DNA from: an uncultured Prevotella sp.
GTDB lineage: Bacteria; Bacteroidota; Bacteroidia; Bacteroidales; Bacteroidaceae
Assembly (NCBI GenBank): GCA_900545525.1
Contig: UQZX01000053.1
Coordinates: 1-11,469, forward strand
Length of the DNA stretch: 11,469 nucleotides
Reading direction: 5' to 3'
This document shows positions 6,437 to 11,469 of the stretch, piece by piece. A program made the position numbers and the translations under genes. Below the pieces are notes generated by a model. It ran no database searches, had not been told where the DNA came from, and worked only from the letters and a program-made list of their open reading frames with translations. The stretch's first letter is position 1. Each line of letters begins with the position of its first letter.

Positions 6437-8716
6437 ATGGGAAAATTTTTGTTTGCAAAGAGGGCGGCGATATGCGCCCTTGGCGTTGTGTGCTGTGTAT
6501 CGTCACAGGCACGTAAACTGTATCTTGCCCCGGGAGGAACGGGCAACGGACGTAGTATTGAAAACCCGATGGGCGACCCCGTGAGCGCAATCGGCAAGCT
6601 GGAGGCGGGCGACACGCTCTATGTGCGCGGCGGAACATACGCCCTGTCGCAGACCATAAAGGTCAACAAGTCGGGAACGAAGGACCACCGCATCTGCGTG
6701 TTCGCGTATGAGAATGAGAAGCCCGTGTTCGACTTCAGCGGGCAGAACCACACCGATGAGGCAACGGCGAAGGCTTCACGCGGCATTCTGCACAATATCG
6801 GGGCAAACTACTGGCACTACCGCGGGCTGGAGATTGCCAACGCCGCCGATAACGGAATGAAGCTGGAGGGAAGCTTCTGCGTTGTTGAGCTGTGCACGTT
6901 CCACGGCTGCGGCGACACCGGACTGCAGCAGGGCTTCGGCAAGGGAAGCAACGGAGAGAACACGCGAAACCAGAACTTCCTGTACGGACGCTACAACATC
7001 ATCGTAAACTGCGACTCGTACGACAACTACGACACATGGTCGAGTGGGGGAGACGCGGACGGTTTTGCGATAAAGCTCTTCCCCGGTCCGGGCAACGAAT
7101 TCCACGGATGCCGCGCATGGAACAACTCCGACGACGCGTGGGACCTGTACTACACCAACTTCCCCGTGCTCGTGGACAACTGCTGGGCGCTGAAGAGCGG
7201 CGTGAACAAGGGCAATGGCAACGGTTTCAAGATGGGCGGATGCAAGCAGGGCGGAACATCGGTGGGAGCGCACGTGTTCATGAACTGCGTGGCAGCGTTC
7301 AACCTCAAGAAGGGATTTGACCAAAACCACCACCTCGAAGGCTCGTACCTCATCAACAACACGGCGTTCGAAAACGGCATAAACTACGGCTACAACATGG
7401 AAGAGCCGACATACGGCAACTGGGTGCTGCGCAACTGCATCGGCTTCGCGCCCACGGACCGGAACCATACGTTCACGAAGATTCCCGACTCGAAGAACTG
7501 CAACTGGCTCGACATCGACGGGCTGTCGCCGATAAGCGACCGCGAGTCTACCGACAAGGTGACGAGCAACAAATACAACAAATATGCCAAGCCGTCGGCA
7601 TGGCCCGACTATTCGTCGGAGTTTGAGAACCTCGACTATAACACCGCCATCGGTCCGAGAGGCAAGGACGGCGGGCTGCCCGCAGGCTTCGCGCGCCTCA
7701 AGGCAGGCAGCAGGTTCATCGACAAGGGTGCCGTGATTAAGGATTTTGTCACAACGGACGCGCACAAGAAGGAGTACGAATACTCCGCTAACGCTCCGCA
7801 GGACTACTCGATGGCGCTCACGATACCGTTTACGGGAGCCGCTCCCGACTACGGCGCATACGAGTTCGGCGGCACTGACAACGCATACGACCTTGTATTC
7901 CCCGAAAACGACGGCACCGTGGAAGATGCCACGGTGGAGCAGGGCGACGGCAAGTATTACGACGAGAAGACGCTCGTTAACAACTACCTGTTCCAGGACG
8001 AGGTGATTGCGCCCGAGGTAAGGCAGTACATCTCCGCCGAGTCACAGCTCGAGGGACAGGGCGTCATACCGCTCTACAACGGCAAGATATCCGGTGGCGG
8101 CTACTACGAATATCCTGCCGGACCGGGCGACAAATACGGCACGGGCACGTCATACGGCGCGTACAAGCTGCCCAAGACGGGCTGGATAGAGTTCAGCGTG
8201 CCTGAGCTGGCGGCGATGCAGTCGAACATCTACTGCACAGGAAGCCGCACGCTCGAGGTGACATGGGGCTATACTGGCAGCACGGAGACCAAGACGGTGA
8301 CAAAGAGCATGAGCACAGGCACGGCATCGGTGGACATCGCCTCGATGATAGGAGCAATGGAGAAGAAGCCTGTGACGGTGCGTATATGCAACGTGCTTAC
8401 CAAGGGTGACATGTATCTCACCGACCTCACGCTGAAGTCGTACATAGAAGTGGACGAGGACGGAAACCCCATTACCACGGGCATAGGCACTGTGTCGCCC
8501 GTTGTCAAGGGCTTCGATATGTATCAGACGGACAACGCCCTGATTGTATATGGCGACATCGCCTCGCTGCGCCTCTACTCTGTTGAGGGCCGCATGGCGG
8601 CAGAATCGCGTATGTCGCAGTACATAAGCACGGCAGGACTGTCGCGCGGCGTATACGTCGTTGTGGCTGTTGCCAAGGACGGCAGCCGCATGGTAAGGAA
8701 GATAATGCTGAAATAA
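6437..8716 (+). CDS. Secreted pectate lyase, PL9-type right-handed beta-helix with T9SS-like C-terminal domain
   Basis: This 759-residue enzyme probably cleaves polygalacturonate (pectin backbone) by beta-elimination. A signal peptide spans 1-25 (hydrophobic AAICALGVVCCVSS, cleavage after SQA). The beta-helix covers about 27-480. The PL9 core is plain: GGDADGF (Asp208), NSDDAWDL (Asp232, Asp233, Asp236) and GNGFKMGG (Lys265). The Asp spacing equals that I recall for the calcium site of Dickeya/Erwinia Pel9A (209/233/234/237), and Lys265 would be the catalytic base. A beta-rich domain at about 545-672 is of unknown role, perhaps carbohydrate binding. The last 75 residues (LRLYSVEGRM, LSRGVYVVVAV, RKIMLK) look like a type IX secretion sorting domain, implying surface attachment or release. 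The gene stands alone; no pectin-sensing regulator or SusCD pair is nearby. PL9 assignment is firm, exact substrate less so. Confidence 0.9.
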   Translation: MGKFLFAKRAAICALGVVCCVSSQARKLYLAPGGTGNGRSIENPMGDPVSAIGKLEAGDTLYVRGGTYALSQTIKVNKSGTKDHRICVFAYENEKPVFDFSGQNHTDEATAKASRGILHNIGANYWHYRGLEIANAADNGMKLEGSFCVVELCTFHGCGDTGLQQGFGKGSNGENTRNQNFLYGRYNIIVNCDSYDNYDTWSSGGDADGFAIKLFPGPGNEFHGCRAWNNSDDAWDLYYTNFPVLVDNCWALKSGVNKGNGNGFKMGGCKQGGTSVGAHVFMNCVAAFNLKKGFDQNHHLEGSYLINNTAFENGINYGYNMEEPTYGNWVLRNCIGFAPTDRNHTFTKIPDSKNCNWLDIDGLSPISDRESTDKVTSNKYNKYAKPSAWPDYSSEFENLDYNTAIGPRGKDGGLPAGFARLKAGSRFIDKGAVIKDFVTTDAHKKEYEYSANAPQDYSMALTIPFTGAAPDYGAYEFGGTDNAYDLVFPENDGTVEDATVEQGDGKYYDEKTLVNNYLFQDEVIAPEVRQYISAESQLEGQGVIPLYNGKISGGGYYEYPAGPGDKYGTGTSYGAYKLPKTGWIEFSVPELAAMQSNIYCTGSRTLEVTWGYTGSTETKTVTKSMSTGTASVDIASMIGAMEKKPVTVRICNVLTKGDMYLTDLTLKSYIEVDEDGNPITTGIGTVSPVVKGFDMYQTDNALIVYGDIASLRLYSVEGRMAAESRMSQYISTAGLSRGVYVVVAVAKDGSRMVRKIMLK

Positions 8717-8763
8717 AGGGGGGTATATAGTGCTTAGGGGAAATTAAGAGTTAAGAGCGGAGA

Positions 8764-8903
8764 AATTAAGAATTAAGAGTTAAGAATTAAGAAAATATGC
8801 CTTGAGTGGCTGTATAAGTCTTATAGGTCTTATAAGTCCTATAGGTCCTATAGATACCCACTCAAGGCATATTTTCTTAATTCTTAGCTCTTAATTCTTA
8901 ATT
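8764..8903. repeat. Hairpin repeat element, copy 2 (complete)
   Basis: Arms 8764-8809 and 8858-8903 are 46-nt inverted repeats with one mismatch (a possible G-U pair). Their outer 28 nt are four heptads of AATTAAG type. The 48-nt loop is CTG plus five 9-bp units (8813-8857): TATAAGTCT, TATAGGTCT, TATAAGTCC, TATAGGTCC, TATAGATAC. A weaker heptad extension reaches left to about 8741. It lies between the convergent PL9 and DUF805 genes and overlaps the DUF805 stop codon by two bases. As RNA it would form a very long stem from either strand and might act as a two-way transcription barrier, but no T-run follows. Confidence 0.92.
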
Positions 8904-9294
8904 ATTCATTAAAACCCTTCGGGTTGGGACCGTACTGGTTGTCGGGTTTGCTGTCTGTGATGTTGAAAATCAGCATGATGATGGCGCCGATAAAGGGTAC
9001 AAGACCTATCAGTATCCACCATCCGCTACGCCCGATGTCGTGCAGGCGGCGCACAGTTACGGCAAGTGTGGGCAGTATAAGTGCCAGTGCGCAAAGATAA
9101 TATAATATTACTCCGAAGGTCATCGCGCTTTCTGTCCCGCCGACTATCGCCCCGATTACGGCACCGACGATACCTGCCGTTATGATTGCGATAATGCAGA
9201 ACAACTGGAAAAACCAGAACTCTGAGCGGCGTGCGCGGCCGCTGAATGTCGCGTATTGTGACAATACGCTTCTTACTGCTTCTTTAAATCCCAT
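8902..9294 (-). CDS. DUF805 family small membrane protein
   Basis: This 130-residue integral membrane protein carries both DUF805 hallmarks: YATFSGRARRSEFWFFQLF near the N-terminus and VRRLHDIGRSGWW near residue 81-93. Hydrophobic segments lie at about 27-52, 60-80 and 92-112. The tail DSKPDNQYGPNPKG is also typical of the family. The function of DUF805 proteins is not established. The gene has its own likely promoter (TATTTTTG, 9353-9360, minus strand) and is divergent from the propeller gene and convergent with PL9, so it is probably monocistronic. Its stop codon abuts hairpin repeat copy 2. Confidence 0.92.
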   Translation of the reverse strand: MGFKEAVRSVLSQYATFSGRARRSEFWFFQLFCIIAIITAGIVGAVIGAIVGGTESAMTFGVILYYLCALALILPTLAVTVRRLHDIGRSGWWILIGLVPFIGAIIMLIFNITDSKPDNQYGPNPKGFNE

Positions 9295-9352
9295 AATTCT
9301 CTTGTTTTTTGATTTTTACTATTTTATTTGTTAATAAGTATTTGCTTTGTTG

Positions 9353-9360
9353 CAAAAATA
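9353..9360 (-). promoter_or_regulatory. -7 promoter box of the DUF805 gene
   Basis: The minus strand reads TATTTTTG, a perfect TAnnTTTG box, 58 bp upstream of the DUF805 ATG. The -33 position expected about 19-20 nt further upstream is occupied by the run of eight G (minus strand) at 9380-9387. Confidence 0.55.
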
Positions 9361-9379
9361 GTGAAACATAACATTTTTA

Positions 9380-9412
9380 CCCCCCCCGAAACGTTAAATA
9401 ACATTAACGGGG
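9380..9412. promoter_or_regulatory. C8 tract and dyad between divergent promoters
   Basis: A run of eight C (9380-9387) precedes the inverted repeat CGTTAA (9392-9397) / TTAACG (9404-9409). If GAAA is bulged, CCCC can also pair with the GGGG that follows. The dyad sits between the DUF805 and propeller-gene promoter boxes, a natural place for a shared operator. No binding protein can be named. Confidence 0.35.
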
Positions 9413-9435
9413 TGGCTCTTGGCTGTATTAATGAG

Positions 9436-9443
9436 TATTTTTG
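9436..9443 (+). promoter_or_regulatory. -7 promoter box of the propeller gene
   Basis: TATTTTTG fits TAnnTTTG and lies 82 bp before the ATG at 9526. The nearest TTG upstream (9419-9421) is closer than the usual -33 spacing, so the -33 element is uncertain. Confidence 0.5.
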
Positions 9444-9525
9444 TACATTGAGATATTTAATTCATGCCGTCTTTAACGTGGCGGCGTGGTGTCTGTCTTT
9501 ATGAAAAACATTTATATTAAATATT

Positions 9526-11331
9526 ATGAGAATATCTTTATTATTGGTTTTTGCGCTTCTTGCAGGTTGTGTGCACAATGCTGTGGCGCAGGTCAGGACG
9601 TTGCGCGTCGAGGCTTCGGGGTTTAAGCCCGGTGCCAACATGGCGGCTCCCGCCGACAGTGGGGGAGTGGTGGAGTTTAAGTTGGAGAGTCGTGGATTTA
9701 TGCCTTTCTGCCAGCAGGCGGTGCATACTACGGATCAGGCGGCTGTTTCCGGGGCAAAGAAGGCTGTCCCTTCAAAGACGAAGGGCGGTCAGGCAAAGGC
9801 GGTGCCGTTCTTCCGTGTGCGATATGCTCTGCCCATACCGCCGTGCTATACGGCAAAGGAGACGGCGGAACTTACGGGCATTGACTACGGCGTATACATA
9901 CACAACCACTCTCCGGGGCTTGAAATGCTGCCCAACGGAGATGCCTTGGCGGTGTATTTCAGTGCGCCAAAGGGACTTACGGAGAACGACACGGCAACGA
10001 CATTCGTACAGTGCCGCCGCCGCTACGGAGCTGAGGAGTGGGACATGCCGGAGCTTTTCTTCAAGACATACGGCGGCAACGACCAGTCGGGACTGCTGTG
10101 GCAGGACGGCAGGAAACTGTGGTTCTTCGGCGGCGGACGCTACATGTCCGACTATATACCGTTCCGCATTGCGACCTCAGAGGACAATGGTGCAACATGG
10201 ACATTCAGCGTGCCGAAGGTAGAGGGCACGTTCAAGGAGTATACGGCGCAGCCTGTCACCAATGCTTTCCGCGGCAAGGACGGGGCAATATATGTTGTTA
10301 CCGATGCCAAAGGGGCGGAGAGCATGCTGTGGTGCAGTCGCGACGAGGGACTTACGTGGCGTGACACGGGCGGACGTACAAGTGCCCGTCACTCTACGAT
10401 TGTGCCGCTCGACGATAACGGAACGTTGCTTTCAATAGGCGGAAAGAACGCCGGATGCGAGGGCTGGACACCGCAGAACATCTCCCGCGACTATGGAGCT
10501 ACATGGGAGGAAAAGACCCCCGCGCCGTTCCCAATACTGGGCAGCGCACAGCGCCCGTCGCTCATCCGCCTGCAGTCGGGTGCCCTTTTGCTTGTCAGCG
10601 ACGGTTATCTCATAAAGAAAAAGATTGCCCCGCCGGCATCGTGGAACAAGAGCTACAATCCGTTTGTTGCCATATCGAAGGACAACGGCAAGACATGGCA
10701 CTACAAGGAACTGCCTTACGGGATGCCGCACCGTGAGCGCACAATGCTCCCCACGCTGGGATACAGTACGGTGCGTCAGGCTCCCGACGGAACGATATGC
10801 GTGCTCGCAACAACCTCAAGACCGGGCTACGAGCTTGAGTTCAACGAGGAATGGATATACAGCGACTTGAAGGATATTACGCCGGCTGTTGTCAGCGGTA
10901 AGTGCATGAAGACCGTGGAGCGTTATGCCGACGGAAGCAAGAAGGCTGAATGGACGGGCGGAACGACTGCCGAAGGGCGTTATCTGCTGAACGGGAAGTG
11001 CACCGACTATTATCCGTCGGGCAAGAAACAGCATGAGGCTGTCTATGAAAACGGGCGCAAGACGGGCACGGAAATGCTTTGGAATGAGGACGGTACGCCC
11101 GTGTGGAAGTGGGAGAGAAATCTCAAGACGGGCACGGCAACATGGACGAAGTATCATGCCAACGGCAAGCCTGCAATCGTCTCAAACTGGAACCTGAACC
11201 CTGTTCCGCGCGACGTGAAGACAACCATGACATACTTAGGCTACGAGGCGCAAGGTCCCTCGACGCATTATGACGAGCAGGGCAACGTCACTGCGCGCTA
11301 CATATTTGATAGGGGAGAGGTTTGTGAATGA
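9526..11331 (+). CDS. Exported Asp-box (sialidase-like) beta-propeller protein with MORN/YwqK-like tail
   Basis: This 601-residue protein has a signal peptide, MRISLLLVFALLAGC, whose LAGC (12-15) fits a lipobox; AVAQ at 19-22 would allow ordinary cleavage instead. Residues about 120-450 form a propeller with four clear Asp boxes (SxDxGxxW): SEDNGATW (218-225), SRDEGLTW (271-278), SRDYGATW (320-327) and SKDNGKTW (384-391). Such folds occur in sialidases and other surface glycan enzymes. The F/YRIP motif of true sialidases is not evident (PFFRVRYALPIPP is the nearest), so activity on sialic acid is doubtful. Residues about 462-598 hold repeated hairpin units (YADGSKKAEW, YYPSGKKQHEAVYENG, YHANGKPAIVSNW) like MORN/YwqK proteins. 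Residues 25-95 are a low-complexity, Ala/Lys-rich linker. It has its own promoter box and is divergent from DUF805. Family firm, function open. Confidence 0.85.
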   Translation: MRISLLLVFALLAGCVHNAVAQVRTLRVEASGFKPGANMAAPADSGGVVEFKLESRGFMPFCQQAVHTTDQAAVSGAKKAVPSKTKGGQAKAVPFFRVRYALPIPPCYTAKETAELTGIDYGVYIHNHSPGLEMLPNGDALAVYFSAPKGLTENDTATTFVQCRRRYGAEEWDMPELFFKTYGGNDQSGLLWQDGRKLWFFGGGRYMSDYIPFRIATSEDNGATWTFSVPKVEGTFKEYTAQPVTNAFRGKDGAIYVVTDAKGAESMLWCSRDEGLTWRDTGGRTSARHSTIVPLDDNGTLLSIGGKNAGCEGWTPQNISRDYGATWEEKTPAPFPILGSAQRPSLIRLQSGALLLVSDGYLIKKKIAPPASWNKSYNPFVAISKDNGKTWHYKELPYGMPHRERTMLPTLGYSTVRQAPDGTICVLATTSRPGYELEFNEEWIYSDLKDITPAVVSGKCMKTVERYADGSKKAEWTGGTTAEGRYLLNGKCTDYYPSGKKQHEAVYENGRKTGTEMLWNEDGTPVWKWERNLKTGTATWTKYHANGKPAIVSNWNLNPVPRDVKTTMTYLGYEAQGPSTHYDEQGNVTARYIFDRGEVCE

Positions 11332-11337
11332 GTTTTT

Positions 11338-11469
11338 GAATTACGAGTTTTGAGTTACGAATGACGAGTTGTTGCGCTGTGTGCAATTGAGAATTAGGAA
11401 TTAGGAGTTACGAGTTTTGAGTTACGAATGACGAGTTGTTGCGCTGTGCGCAATTGAGAATTAGGAATT
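11338..11469. repeat. 67-bp tandem repeat, about two copies, running off the window
   Basis: Bases 11341-11402 recur at 11408-11469 (period 67) with one difference (11382 T, 11449 C). Each unit contains heptads such as GTTACGA, GTTTTGA, ATGACGA and ATTAGGA. It also has a stem TTGCGC-TGT-GCGCAA (11439-11453), perfect in the second copy and with one G-T pair in the first. It begins 7 bp after the stop of the propeller gene. The copy number cannot be told because the window ends inside it. Confidence 0.85.

Noticed and set aside
6776..7765. 329-codon minus-strand open frame
   Set aside because: It is antisense to the PL9 gene, which carries a signal peptide, catalytic residues and sorting domain.
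8813..8857. Possible CRISPR array in the 9-bp repeats
   Set aside because: Units are directly abutting with no spacers and far too short; no cas genes are present.
9526..11331. True exo-alpha-sialidase (GH33)
   Set aside because: Asp boxes are present but the F/YRIP motif and a recognisable arginine triad are not evident, so only sialidase-like is supported.
1..11469. tRNA or rRNA genes
   Set aside because: No cloverleaf with the usual T-loop sequence or rRNA-like conserved stretch was noticed on either strand.

Overview
The window looks like a chromosomal stretch of a Bacteroidales bacterium, most likely Prevotella or a close relative. The evidence is a long IspG with a central insertion, TAnnTTTG-type -7 promoter boxes, little Shine-Dalgarno signal, a secreted enzyme ending in a type IX secretion-like C-terminal domain, and intergenic DNA rich in short-period repeats. 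Species assignment is inference.

Bases 94-5435 form one leftward (minus-strand) housekeeping operon. In transcription order it holds an unrecognised 215-aa protein, rpoN (sigma-54), a PAP2-like membrane phosphatase, purE (purine synthesis) and ispG (non-mevalonate isoprenoid synthesis). rpoN and the PAP2 gene overlap by ATGA, and purE and ispG lie 9 bp apart. A structured leader of about 140 nt with a TATCTTTG promoter box precedes the operon.

Bases 5436-6436 contain no convincing gene. They hold the operon leader, a 358-bp element with perfect 42-nt inverted ends around a core almost free of C on the plus strand, a degenerate 22-bp periodic block, and a possible vestigial gene start.

Bases 6437-8716 encode a secreted pectate lyase of the PL9 type on the plus strand. 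A convergent DUF805 membrane protein lies at 8902-9294 (minus). Divergent from it, 9526-11331 (plus) encodes an exported Asp-box (sialidase-like) beta-propeller fused to a MORN/YwqK-like tail. PL9 and the propeller protein suggest extracellular glycan use, but no SusC/SusD pair or regulator lies in the window to define a full locus.

The most unusual content is the intergenic DNA. Two 96%-identical copies (1-113 and 8791-8903) of an element consist of long inverted arms built of heptads around a loop of exactly five 9-bp repeats. Each touches the stop codon of a minus-strand gene, and one copy appears to supply the last residues of IspG. A 67-bp tandem repeat with its own hairpin runs off the right edge.
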